Position numbers and translations under genes: made by a program. From Oscillospiraceae bacterium (GTDB taxonomy: Bacteria; Bacillota; Clostridia; Oscillospirales; Ruminococcaceae), in NCBI GenBank assembly GCA_900752625.1, contig CAADWC010000076.1:1-6302 (forward strand): a DNA stretch of 6,302 nt. The letters run 5' to 3'. The notes beneath the pieces were generated by a model. The model had not been told where the DNA came from and ran no database searches. It saw only the letters and a program-made list of their open reading frames with translations. Each line of letters opens with the position of its first letter. The stretch's first letter is position 1. Below, piece by piece: positions 1-6,146 of this stretch.

Positions 1-42
1 GACTATTGTGTACTTTTTAATTAATTTCAATGCCGTCCGATG

Positions 43-94
43 AAAATATCAAAAAAAGTTGCCTTTTTAATCTTACTGTGATATAATAAATAGG
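43..94 (+). promoter_or_regulatory. Sigma-A promoter, extended -10, for the DUF951-prfA operon
   Basis: The -35 element is TTGCCT at 59-64 and the -10 element is a perfect TATAAT at 82-87, separated by 17 nt. TG at 79-80, one base before the -10 hexamer, makes it an extended -10. The A-rich stretch at 43-58, directly upstream of the -35, resembles an UP element. Transcription should start near 94, giving a leader of about 28 nt before the first gene. With these elements it should be a strong constitutive vegetative promoter; that strength is inferred. No operator or riboswitch fits in the short leader. Bases 1-42 hold no gene I can recognise. Confidence 0.85.
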
Positions 95-107
95 TATGAA
101 ACAACTG

Positions 108-113
108 AAAGGA
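108..113 (+). promoter_or_regulatory. Ribosome binding site that sets the start of the DUF951 gene
   Basis: AAAGGA lies 8 nt before the ATG at 122. The earlier in-frame ATG at 113 overlaps this site, so it has no usable spacing and is unlikely to be the start. Confidence 0.7.
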
Positions 114-121
114 TGAGCGTT

Positions 122-310
122 ATGGATATTTCCAAGGGAGATACTTTAGTTATGAAGAAAAAACATCCGTGCGGAGAGAACAAAATGCTCGTTTTAAGAT
201 CCGGAATGGATTTTAAATTAAGGTGCGCAGGATGCGGACATGAGTTTATGATTCCAAGAAGCAAGGCGGAAAAAAATGTGAAATCAATTATTAAAGAAGC
301 GGAATCTTAG
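122..310 (+). CDS. DUF951 family small protein (YyzM-like)
   Basis: This encodes a 62-residue protein of the DUF951 family, found widely in Firmicutes and represented by B. subtilis YyzM; its molecular function is not established. The family signature is visible: a GD near the N terminus (residues 6-7), KKHPCG (13-18), SGMD (27-30), CAGCGH (35-40) and MIPR (43-46). Cys17, Cys35, Cys38 and flanking histidines could form a small zinc-binding site, which is an inference. The rest is basic and there is no signal peptide or membrane segment, so it is probably cytoplasmic. I chose the ATG at 122 because it has a properly spaced AAAGGA; starting at 113 would add MSV. It is the first gene after the operon promoter and is followed by 107 nt before prfA. 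That gap contains no ORF and no convincing terminator or promoter, so co-transcription with prfA is likely. Confidence 0.88.
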   Translation: MDISKGDTLVMKKKHPCGENKMLVLRSGMDFKLRCAGCGHEFMIPRSKAEKNVKSIIKEAES

Positions 311-405
311 CACTGCATAATAAGCTTTCCGACATCAATCTGCTGCCTTTTCTGCTGGAAAATCCACGCATATGCCTATAAGTGCAGCTGTAAAAGAGTA
401 TTATC

Positions 406-411
406 AGGAGG
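406..411 (+). promoter_or_regulatory. Consensus ribosome binding site of prfA
   Basis: A full AGGAGG sits 6 nt before the ATG at 418. It supports that start and suggests efficient initiation independent of the upstream gene. Confidence 0.9.
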
Positions 412-417
412 ATTATT

Positions 418-1494
418 ATGTTTGACAAATTAAAAGCTGTTGAAGATAAATTTAACGAAATCAACGAAAGACTTATGCAGCCCGAGGTTGTAAACGACAA
501 CAAGCTGTATACGTCTCTTATGAAAGAGTACAGCAGTCTTTCTCCTATAGCCGAAAAATTCGGAGAATATAAAAAGGCAAAAGCGGCCTATGACGAGGCT
601 CAGGAGCTGTTGGAAGCGGGAGACCTTGATAAGGATTTTAAGGAAATGGCTCAGGCTCAGCTTGTCGAATCTAAAAAGGAAATGGAATCGCTGAGCGAAG
701 AACTGAAAATTCTTTTGCTTCCAAAAGACCCCAACGATGAAAAGAACGTTATTGTTGAAATCAGAGGAGGCGCAGGCGGAGAGGAAGCAGCTTTGTTTGC
801 CAACTCTCTTTACAGAATGTATACTTTGTATGCCGCGTCAAAAGGCTGGAACATAGAAGTTCTTAACGCTAACGAAACAGAGCTGGGCGGATATAAGGAG
901 ATTTCCTTTATGATAGAAGGCGAAGGCGCGTATTCACGCTTCAAGTATGAAAGCGGAGTTCACAGGGTTCAGCGCGTTCCGGAAACCGAATCCCAGGGTC
1001 GTGTTCACACATCTACCGTTACCGTCGCAGTCCTGCCGGAGGCGGAAGACGTTGAGCTTGAAATAAACGACAAAGATCTGAAAATAGACGTTTTCCGTTC
1101 ATCCGGAGCCGGCGGACAGCATATAAACAAAACCTCGTCCGCTATAAGAATCACTCATCTGCCTACCGGAATGGTGGTTGAATGTCAGGACGAGCGTTCT
1201 CAGTACAAAAACAAGGACAAAGCTATGAAGGTGCTTCGCTCACGTTTGCTCGAACAGAAGCAGGCGGCTCACGATAATGAGATTGCTTCCGAAAGGCGTT
1301 CTCAGGTCGGTACGGGAGACCGTTCGGAAAGAATCCGCACTTACAATTATCCCGAGGGCAGAATTTCAGATCACAGAATAGGGCTTACGATTTACAGGCT
1401 TGAATACATTCTTAACGGAAACCTGGACGAGGTTATAGACGCCCTGGCTACAGCCGACCAGGCAGCAAAGCTTTCACAGCAGGAAGAAGCATAA
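418..1494 (+). CDS. prfA: Peptide chain release factor 1 (RF1)
   Basis: RF1 recognises UAA and UAG in the ribosomal A site and triggers hydrolysis of peptidyl-tRNA. The 358-residue product is normal full length. The N-terminal helical domain covers about residues 1-105. The conserved RGGAGGEEA segment (116-124) follows, then [13 protein letters not shown] (183-195). Its PET at 188-190 occupies the stop-codon-reading PxT tripeptide position that marks RF1, as opposed to SPF in RF2. The catalytic loop [11 protein letters not shown] (228-238) carries the universal GGQ at 232-234, whose Gln is the known target of the PrmC methyltransferase. A conserved C-terminal segment around 306-320 ([15 protein letters not shown]) completes the fold. 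The ORF is continuous, so there is no RF2-type programmed frameshift. prmC, a frequent neighbour of prfA, is not in this window. The next gene starts 3 nt after the stop codon. Confidence 0.98.
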   Translation: MFDKLKAVEDKFNEINERLMQPEVVNDNKLYTSLMKEYSSLSPIAEKFGEYKKAKAAYDEAQELLEAGDLDKDFKEMAQAQLVESKKEMESLSEELKILLLPKDPNDEKNVIVEIRGGAGGEEAALFANSLYRMYTLYAASKGWNIEVLNANETELGGYKEISFMIEGEGAYSRFKYESGVHRVQRVPETESQGRVHTSTVTVAVLPEAEDVELEINDKDLKIDVFRSSGAGGQHINKTSSAIRITHLPTGMVVECQDERSQYKNKDKAMKVLRSRLLEQKQAAHDNEIASERRSQVGTGDRSERIRTYNYPEGRISDHRIGLTIYRLEYILNGNLDEVIDALATADQAAKLSQQEEA

Positions 1495-1497
1495 CTA

Positions 1498-2517
1498 ATG
1501 AATTACAATACCGTAATTTTGACTGCCGACAGCAGTTCCATAAGAAAAGCAGCTGAGCTTATAAAAAAAGGCGAAGTAGTAGGTATGCCTACCGAAACCG
1601 TCTACGGTCTTGCGGCAAACGCCCTTGACGAATCGGCTGTTTCCGGAATTTTTGCCGCAAAGGGCAGACCGCAGGATAATCCCCTCATCGTCCATATATC
1701 ATGTATCGGAATGCTTGACGGGCTTGTGACTGCTGTGCCTGAAACGGCGGTAAAATGCGCCGGAAAATTCTGGCCGGGTCCGCTTACCATGATATTGCCA
1801 AAAACGGATAAAATTCCGATGACTACAAGCGGAGGACTTGATACTGTAGGAATAAGAATGCCTTCAAGCAAAACGGCAAGAGCTCTGATAGACGCCTGCG
1901 GACTGCCGCTAGCGGCTCCGTCGGCAAATCTTTCGGGAAGTCCTTCGCCTACTTCCGCCCGGCACGTTTACGATGATATGAACGGAAGAATACCGTGTAT
2001 TTTAGACGACGGCCGATGCGCAGTCGGCATAGAATCCACTGTGATCTCATTTGAAGGTGATTCGATCAGACTTCTTCGCCCGGGATTTATTTCAGTGTCG
2101 GACCTGAAAGAAGTAACCGAAAATGTTATTGTAGATAAGGGAGTTCTGGATATTGTTTCTCAGGACGCCGTTGTCGCTTCTCCGGGCATGAAATACAAGC
2201 ACTATTCACCAAAAGCCGACGTTATAATTATTGACGGCAGTCTTGACAGTTTCAGAAAATATGTTTCTGATAACAAGGTTGAGGGCACATGGTGTATGAC
2301 GTTTTCCGAAAGCGACTTGTCTGGCATAGACTGTCCCGCTGTCGTTTACGGTTCAACCGATGAAGAGCAGGCAAGACGTATTTTTAACGCGCTGCGCGAA
2401 CTCGATAAACACGGCGCAAAAAAGGTGTTTGCAAGATGTCCCGGTAAAACCGGAATAGGTCTTGCAGTTTACAACAGGCTTCTGCGCGCCGCAGGCTTTC
2501 AGGTGATAAGGCTATGA
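1498..2517 (+). CDS. ywlC: L-threonylcarbamoyladenylate synthase, two-domain Sua5/YwlC type
   Basis: This enzyme makes threonylcarbamoyl-AMP from threonine, bicarbonate and ATP. That is the first step of the t6A37 modification of ANN-decoding tRNAs, and TsaD/TsaB/TsaE complete the transfer. The 339 residues match the long Sua5 form (YrdC domain plus C-terminal Sua5 domain), not the short TsaC form of about 190 residues. The YrdC domain (about 10-200) shows MPTETVYGLAANA (30-42), KGRPQDNPL (55-63), FWPGPLT (91-97), VGIRMP (117-122), APSANLSG (140-147) and GIESTV (177-182). K55, R57, S142 and N144 correspond to the family's conserved K/R/S/N residues. The inter-domain signature SPGMKYKHYSP is at 228-238, and the Sua5 domain runs from about 240 to the end, finishing with YNRLLRAAG (325-333). 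An AGGAAG ribosome binding site (1481-1486) lies inside prfA. The stop overlaps the coaE start by 4 nt. The protein is cytoplasmic and no key residue is missing. Confidence 0.96.
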   Translation: MNYNTVILTADSSSIRKAAELIKKGEVVGMPTETVYGLAANALDESAVSGIFAAKGRPQDNPLIVHISCIGMLDGLVTAVPETAVKCAGKFWPGPLTMILPKTDKIPMTTSGGLDTVGIRMPSSKTARALIDACGLPLAAPSANLSGSPSPTSARHVYDDMNGRIPCILDDGRCAVGIESTVISFEGDSIRLLRPGFISVSDLKEVTENVIVDKGVLDIVSQDAVVASPGMKYKHYSPKADVIIIDGSLDSFRKYVSDNKVEGTWCMTFSESDLSGIDCPAVVYGSTDEEQARRIFNALRELDKHGAKKVFARCPGKTGIGLAVYNRLLRAAGFQVIRL

Positions 2518-3128
2518 AAAAAAATCATGTCATAATAGGTCTTACCGGTCAGACCGGAGCAGGAAAAACCACTGTCAGTGAAATTTTCGCTTCGCACGGC
2601 TTTGAAACAATAAACTGCGACAAAACGGCCAGAACCGTTACAGCTGACGGAAGCCAATGCAACAAAGATCTGTCCGGGATATTTCCGGAGTGCTTTGACT
2701 CAGCTTTGTCGTTGGACAGAAGAAGACTGGGACAAATAGTTTTTAACGACTCCGACAAGCTTGCAAAGCTGAATAGTACGATCTTTCCATACATAATTAA
2801 GGAAATTTCAAAGCAAATAAACAAGCTTGCCGCCGAAGGAAAAAAGTTTATTCTGCTTGACGCACCTACGCTTTTTGAAGCCGGAGCAGATAAATTATGC
2901 GATACAATAGTAAGCTGTATCGCCGAGGAAAAAATCCGAACCGAAAGAATAGTTTCAAGAGATTCTATATCATGTGAGCTTGCAAAAAGCAGGATATCAT
3001 CCCAGAAGCCAGACAGTTTTTTTATTGACAACTCCGATTATATAATCAGAAATAACGGCTCAGTTTCAGACGCCTTTGCGCAGACTGAGCATATAATAAA
3101 ACAAATAAAGGAAAGGTACGATGGCTAA
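2514..3128 (+). CDS. coaE: Dephospho-CoA kinase
   Basis: CoaE phosphorylates the 3'-OH of dephospho-CoA with ATP, the last step of coenzyme A synthesis in the cytoplasm. The 204 residues fit the family. The N-terminal IIGLTGQTGAGKTTV carries the Walker A loop G12-T19 with K18. INCDKTAR (33-40) corresponds to the substrate-binding D-x-D-x-x-A-R region, with its first Asp replaced by Asn. LDRRRLGQIVF (67-77) and the LNSTIFPYI segment (86-94) are typical, as is LLDAPTLFEAG (114-124, usually LDVPLLFE). RISSQ (160-164) and DYIIRNNGS (175-183) match the conserved C-terminal part of the lid/CoA domain. It is a somewhat divergent but intact member. The start is ATG at 2514 with AGGTGA at 2501-2506, in an ATGA overlap with the gene upstream, and the end overlaps the next gene by 8 nt. 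A generic P-loop kinase is the alternative, but the order of motifs favours CoaE. Confidence 0.93.
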   Translation: MKKNHVIIGLTGQTGAGKTTVSEIFASHGFETINCDKTARTVTADGSQCNKDLSGIFPECFDSALSLDRRRLGQIVFNDSDKLAKLNSTIFPYIIKEISKQINKLAAEGKKFILLDAPTLFEAGADKLCDTIVSCIAEEKIRTERIVSRDSISCELAKSRISSQKPDSFFIDNSDYIIRNNGSVSDAFAQTEHIIKQIKERYDG

Positions 3129-3756
3129 AAAGCGAAGAAAAAAGAAGAAAATGCGCGCTCCGCTGATACTGTTCATTTTGCTTATAGTACTGCTTGTTAT
3201 AGGCGGACTGATATATATTTACCGTGATACTATAACCGAAAATGCCAAAAAGCTAAGCCCCAACGTTTTTACATATCCTACAGAATACGAAGAATTTGTA
3301 ATCAAGTATTCAAAGGAATACGATATTGATCCCAGATATGTTTTTGCGGTCATTAATACCGAAAGTCATTTTGATCCAAATGCTACTTCCGACGTAGGAG
3401 CGAGAGGGCTTATGCAGATAATGGAAGACGCCTACGACTGGATAAAGTTCAGGCTTGATGACCAGAGGGAACATACCTATGACGATATGTACGATCCGGA
3501 GCTTAATATTCAATATGGAACGTATATGCTTAAATATTTATACGACAAATTTGATGGTTCCTATGAACTTGCGGCTGCAGCTTATCACGGCGGAATGAAC
3601 GCTGTTGACGGCTGGGTCGCCGACGGAATAGTTGATCCCGAAAACTTCAGGCTTGAAGATGTGCCGTCAGACATAACCGCAAACTACATATACAAAGTTA
3701 TGAATGCGTATAATAAATACAAGGAAAAACTGAAGGAGGACTTTGAAAATGGATAA
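3121..3756 (+). CDS. Membrane-anchored lytic transglycosylase, SLT/GH23 family
   Basis: Enzymes of this family cleave the MurNAc-GlcNAc bond of peptidoglycan and leave 1,6-anhydro-MurNAc. The 211-residue product has a very basic N terminus (residues 2-12), one hydrophobic segment (about 13-34) and then a domain predicted to lie outside the membrane, so it is probably an uncleaved N-in anchor. The SLT domain spans about 55-200: a helix with YSKEYDIDPRYVFAVI (63-78), catalytic Glu81 in the NTESHF motif (79-84), GARGLMQI (93-100), and AAYHGG (153-158), which replaces the usual AYNAG. The distal signature reads DITANYIYKV (184-193), where most relatives have ET before the Tyr. The AAAGGA at 3107-3112 lies 8 nt before the ATG, inside coaE. 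It overlaps coaE and the next gene by 8 nt each. The wall role is a family inference; a link to division or sporulation is not shown. Confidence 0.92.
   Translation: MAKKRRKKKKMRAPLILFILLIVLLVIGGLIYIYRDTITENAKKLSPNVFTYPTEYEEFVIKYSKEYDIDPRYVFAVINTESHFDPNATSDVGARGLMQIMEDAYDWIKFRLDDQREHTYDDMYDPELNIQYGTYMLKYLYDKFDGSYELAAAAYHGGMNAVDGWVADGIVDPENFRLEDVPSDITANYIYKVMNAYNKYKEKLKEDFENG
3733..3740 (+). promoter_or_regulatory. Ribosome binding site that sets the start of the M18 aminopeptidase
   Basis: AAGGAGGA lies 8 nt before the ATG at 3749, an ideal distance. An in-frame TTG at 3743 is only 2 nt away from it and is therefore a poor candidate start. Confidence 0.88.
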
Positions 3757-5158
3757 GAGCGTTGAAAAAACAGAAGGCGAAAAGCTGGCTGAAAAGCTGC
3801 TTTCAGATCATAAGCACGGAGGACTTATTCTCAGCGACAGCAAACTTAAAAAAGCTATGTCGTTTTCAGAGGATTACAAAAGCTTTCTTAACAAAGCCAA
3901 GACCGAGCGTGAAGCCGTAATTGAAACCGTAAAGAAAGCCGAGGACTGCGGTTTTACAGAATTTGAGCCGGGCAAAAAATATGACGCCGGAGATAAATTT
4001 TATTTTGTAAACCGTGATAAGGCGGTTATTCTTACAGTTATGGGAAAGAAGCCTTTGTCAGACGGAATAAGGATAGCTGCGGCTCATATAGATTCTCCCA
4101 GACTTGATCTTAAGCAGAATCCTTTATATGAGGATCATGAGATCGCTCTGTTTAAAACCCACTACTACGGCGGAATCAAAAAATATCAGTGGACTGCAAT
4201 TCCTCTGTCACTGCATGGCGTTATTATAAAATCCGACGGAGAAAAAGTCAGCGTTAATATAGGAGAGGATAAAAACGATCCGGTATTCTGCGTTACAGAT
4301 CTTTTGCCTCATCTTGCGGCAGCTCAGATGAAGAGAACTCCTGCAGAGCTTATCAAGGGCGAGGAACTGAACATTCTTGTCGGCTCGCTTCCGTTTAAAG
4401 ACGATAAGGTTTCAAACAAGGTAAAGCTGAAAATAATGTCTATTCTCAACGAGAAGTACGGAATTGTAGAGGACGATTTTATTTCTGCCGAACTTGAAGC
4501 CGTACCGCAGTTCAAGGCTTCCGATGTAGGATTCGACAGGAGCATGGTGGGCAGCTATGGTCAGGACGACAGAGTCTGCGCTTATACAGCTCTTGAAGCT
4601 ATTCTGAAATGTAAAAACCCAAAGCATACCTGCATGACCGTCCTGACCGATAAGGAGGAAACCGGAAGCGACGGAAACACAGGACTTAACAGTTCTTATC
4701 TTCCTTATTTCATAAATAATCTTGCCTCTGTTTACGGTCTGGAGGGACATAATGTTATGTCTGCATCGGAATGCCTGTCGGCCGATGTAAATGCAGCTGT
4801 GGATCCCACTTTTCCGGACGTGACTGAAATAAGAAACGCTTCAAAAATAAATTACGGCGTTGTAGCAACAAAGTTTACCGGCTCCCGCGGAAAATCCGGA
4901 ACCTCAGACGCTTCGGCAGAATTTGTAGGACGTGTTCGCAAACTGTTTGACGAGAACAACATTATATGGCAGACAGGCGAACTTGGCAAAGTAGATATGG
5001 GCGGCGGCGGTACGGTTGCACAGTATATAGCCAATCTCGATATAAACGTGATTGACGTCGGCGTTCCTGTGCTTTCAATGCACGCGCCGTTTGAGGTAAC
5101 GTCAAAAATCGATATCTATATGGCTTTTAAAGCTTTCTCAGTATTTTTTGAGGATTAA
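3749..5158 (+). CDS. M18 family zinc aminopeptidase
   Basis: The M18 family (yeast aminopeptidase I, mammalian aspartyl aminopeptidase, bacterial ApeA/ApeB-like proteins) removes N-terminal residues from peptides with a two-zinc site, usually as a large cytosolic oligomer. The 469-residue product is full length, with no signal peptide. The expected metal and catalytic positions are all visible (numbered from ATG 3749): His113 in AAHIDSPRLD, Asp273 in GQDDRVCA (bridging ligand), Glu303-Glu304 in DKEETGSDG (general base and ligand), Asp346 in SADVNAAVDP and His445 in SMHAPFE. The KVDMGGGGTVAQYIA segment (414-428) is also typical of bacterial M18. Substrate preference cannot be read from the sequence. 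It overlaps the lytic transglycosylase gene by 8 nt and is the last gene before a strong terminator. It probably serves general peptide turnover; a specific link to its neighbours is unproven. Confidence 0.95.
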   Translation: MDKSVEKTEGEKLAEKLLSDHKHGGLILSDSKLKKAMSFSEDYKSFLNKAKTEREAVIETVKKAEDCGFTEFEPGKKYDAGDKFYFVNRDKAVILTVMGKKPLSDGIRIAAAHIDSPRLDLKQNPLYEDHEIALFKTHYYGGIKKYQWTAIPLSLHGVIIKSDGEKVSVNIGEDKNDPVFCVTDLLPHLAAAQMKRTPAELIKGEELNILVGSLPFKDDKVSNKVKLKIMSILNEKYGIVEDDFISAELEAVPQFKASDVGFDRSMVGSYGQDDRVCAYTALEAILKCKNPKHTCMTVLTDKEETGSDGNTGLNSSYLPYFINNLASVYGLEGHNVMSASECLSADVNAAVDPTFPDVTEIRNASKINYGVVATKFTGSRGKSGTSDASAEFVGRVRKLFDENNIIWQTGELGKVDMGGGGTVAQYIANLDINVIDVGVPVLSMHAPFEVTSKIDIYMAFKAFSVFFED

Positions 5159-5178
5159 TCGTACAATCTGTTATTTTT

Positions 5179-5213
5179 AAAACTCCTGTACATTTTTTGT
5201 GCAGGAGTTTTTT
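5179..5213 (+). terminator. Rho-independent terminator ending the prfA-M18 operon
   Basis: A 13-bp stem pairs 5179-5191 with 5199-5211 and includes one G-U pair. The GC-rich core is CTCCTG against CAGGAG. The loop is 7 nt and the T run is at 5208-5213. The hairpin begins 20 nt after the M18 stop codon. The A-run on the 5' side would give a U-tract on the opposite strand, so the hairpin could work both ways, although no convergent gene is present. Confidence 0.93.
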
Positions 5214-5227
5214 ATATGCCTTTTCAA

Positions 5228-5236
5228 ATCGACAAA
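5228..5236 (-). promoter_or_regulatory. Putative Spo0A binding box (0A box)
   Basis: Read on the minus strand the site is TTTGTCGAT, which matches the 0A-box core TGTCGAA at 6 of 7 positions and has the favoured upstream TT. It overlaps the -35-like hexamer of the spoIIGA promoter, as 0A boxes do in Spo0A-activated sigma-A promoters. Only one good box is visible; I found no convincing second copy nearby. Confidence 0.6.
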
Positions 5237-5268
5237 TACTTGTATTTAAAAGAGCTATAATATTGTCA
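5229..5268 (+). promoter_or_regulatory. Putative Spo0A-dependent sigma-A promoter of spoIIGA-sigE
   Basis: The -10 element is a perfect TATAAT at 5256-5261. At the normal 17-nt spacing there is no -35 (CAAATA). The best -35-like hexamer is TCGACA at 5229-5234, 5 of 6 matches to TTGACA, with a 21-nt spacer. The B. subtilis spoIIG promoter is known for the same defect (22-nt spacing), overcome by phosphorylated Spo0A bound over the -35 region. Transcription would start near 5268, leaving a leader of about 23 nt. Sporulation-specific activation is inferred from this layout. Confidence 0.65.
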
Positions 5269-5278
5269 GGACAGCTTC

Positions 5279-5286
5279 GGAGGTGA
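5279..5286 (+). promoter_or_regulatory. Strong ribosome binding site for the GTG start of spoIIGA
   Basis: GGAGGTGA is nearly fully complementary to the 16S rRNA 3' end, with GGAGG ending 7 nt before GTG at 5291. It supports a GTG start and the family-typical N terminus MKIYIDVL. Confidence 0.9.
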
Positions 5287-5290
5287 CAGA

Positions 5291-6121
5291 GTGAAAATTT
5301 ATATTGACGTACTTGTGATCACAAATGCCGCAGTCACGCTTATGTTTATTCTCGGACTTGGAAAAATCACTCATACTGCCCTGAAAAAATTAAGAATCGC
5401 CGTTTCCTGTATTTTCGGCGGATTATCCTCACTGCTGGTTATAGCCGAGCCGCAGGGCTTTTTTCAGTCCTTAATCGTATCTTCTGTAAAAATAATCTGT
5501 ATTATTATAACAATTTTAATAGCATTCAAATGGCGCGGATTATTGAGTCTGGTAAAATATTTTCTGCTTTACCTGACAATGAATCTGTTATTTGCCGGCT
5601 GCTGTTTCCTGCTGTGGGAAATTACCGGAAGCAGGATAATATACATAAAGAATTATACCGTATATTTTGATATCTCTCTTATAAGCATTGCCGTGTCAAC
5701 TATTCTGGCATATGCCGCAATTACCGTATATGACATCATCACCACCCGCTGTTTCAGAAAGGACAAAGCCTATAAGGCAAAATATACCGTAGGAGATTAT
5801 GAAATAACTCTGCCTGCTGTAGCCGACACAGGAAATACTCTTTGCGATTCGTTCACAGGGATCCCGGTAATAGTTTTCTACTGCGACGAATTATTCGAAC
5901 ATTTTAATCTTGATTATGAAAATTACTGCACAGTAAATGGATTCAGACTTATTCCCTACTCTACAATAAACGGAAGCAGTCTGATGTCCGTTACTTCACG
6001 CGGGAAAGTCGAGATTCTTTCGGAAGATAATTTTTCAAAGGAAGTCAGATGCTATGTAGGTATTGTTAAGTCAGCTGATAATAAATCGAGAGCAATTTTC
6101 AATCCGAATTTGCTTGTATAA
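5291..6121 (+). CDS. spoIIGA: Sporulation sigma-E factor-processing peptidase SpoIIGA
   Basis: SpoIIGA is a membrane-embedded aspartic protease that cleaves the pro-sequence from pro-sigma-E in the mother cell. In B. subtilis it is activated by SpoIIR secreted from the forespore. The 276-residue product (B. subtilis: about 309) starts with the family-typical MKIYIDVLVITN. Five hydrophobic segments are visible at about 7-24, 36-52, 60-80, 86-110 and 126-150. A cytoplasmic protease domain follows. The catalytic motif is DTGN at 179-182 with Asp179 as the catalytic residue, followed by LCDSFTGIPV, where relatives usually have DP in place of DS. RLIPYSTINGSS (219-230) matches the conserved RLIPY region, and the protein ends in a conserved AIFNPNLL-like tail. 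The start is GTG with a very strong ribosome binding site. sigE follows 25 nt later, the classic spoIIG operon order. The N-terminal half is less conserved in all members, but the identification is firm. Confidence 0.96.
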   Translation: MKIYIDVLVITNAAVTLMFILGLGKITHTALKKLRIAVSCIFGGLSSLLVIAEPQGFFQSLIVSSVKIICIIITILIAFKWRGLLSLVKYFLLYLTMNLLFAGCCFLLWEITGSRIIYIKNYTVYFDISLISIAVSTILAYAAITVYDIITTRCFRKDKAYKAKYTVGDYEITLPAVADTGNTLCDSFTGIPVIVFYCDELFEHFNLDYENYCTVNGFRLIPYSTINGSSLMSVTSRGKVEILSEDNFSKEVRCYVGIVKSADNKSRAIFNPNLLV

Positions 6122-6146
6122 ATTAAATTTGATAAGGAGACTTACT

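Noticed and set aside
53..68. AAAAAG/CTTTTT hairpin resembling a terminator of an upstream gene
   Set aside because: The 6-bp stem is almost all A-T and overlaps the -35 element, so it is most likely chance in an A/T-rich promoter.
96..116. Six-codon mini-ORF (MKQLKG) in the leader of the DUF951 gene, as a possible leader peptide
   Set aside because: It has no ribosome binding site and no run of regulatory codons, and the leader has no room for an attenuator.
348..362. TTTTC/GAAAA hairpin between the DUF951 gene and prfA
   Set aside because: It is only 5 A/T-rich pairs with no T-tract after it, so it is too weak to call a terminator or regulator.
2517..2524. Run of eight A at the coaE start, possible phase-variable tract
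   Set aside because: It encodes the start of an essential housekeeping enzyme (Met-Lys-Lys-Asn) in an A-rich genome, and a run this short is unremarkable.
2549..3031. A 160-codon open frame on the minus strand inside coaE
   Set aside because: It is fully antisense to a well-supported gene, has no ribosome binding site or recognisable motifs, and looks like a shadow produced by codon composition. The other minus-strand frames in prfA, the Sua5/YwlC gene, the transglycosylase and the M18 gene were rejected for the same reason.
3138..3144. A AAA AAG slippery heptamer in frame near the start of the transglycosylase gene
   Set aside because: It arises from a Lys/Arg-rich anchor. The -1 frame ends after about 28 codons, and I see no stimulatory stem-loop or upstream Shine-Dalgarno at the usual distance.
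3743..3745. TTG as an alternative start of the M18 gene
   Set aside because: It lies 2 nt from the strong AAGGAGGA site, while the ATG at 3749 has ideal spacing.
5264..5273. TGTC-AG-GACA dyad at the expected spoIIGA transcription start
   Set aside because: The arms are only 4 bp and match the 0A box poorly beyond TGTC, which is not enough to call a second Spo0A site or an operator.
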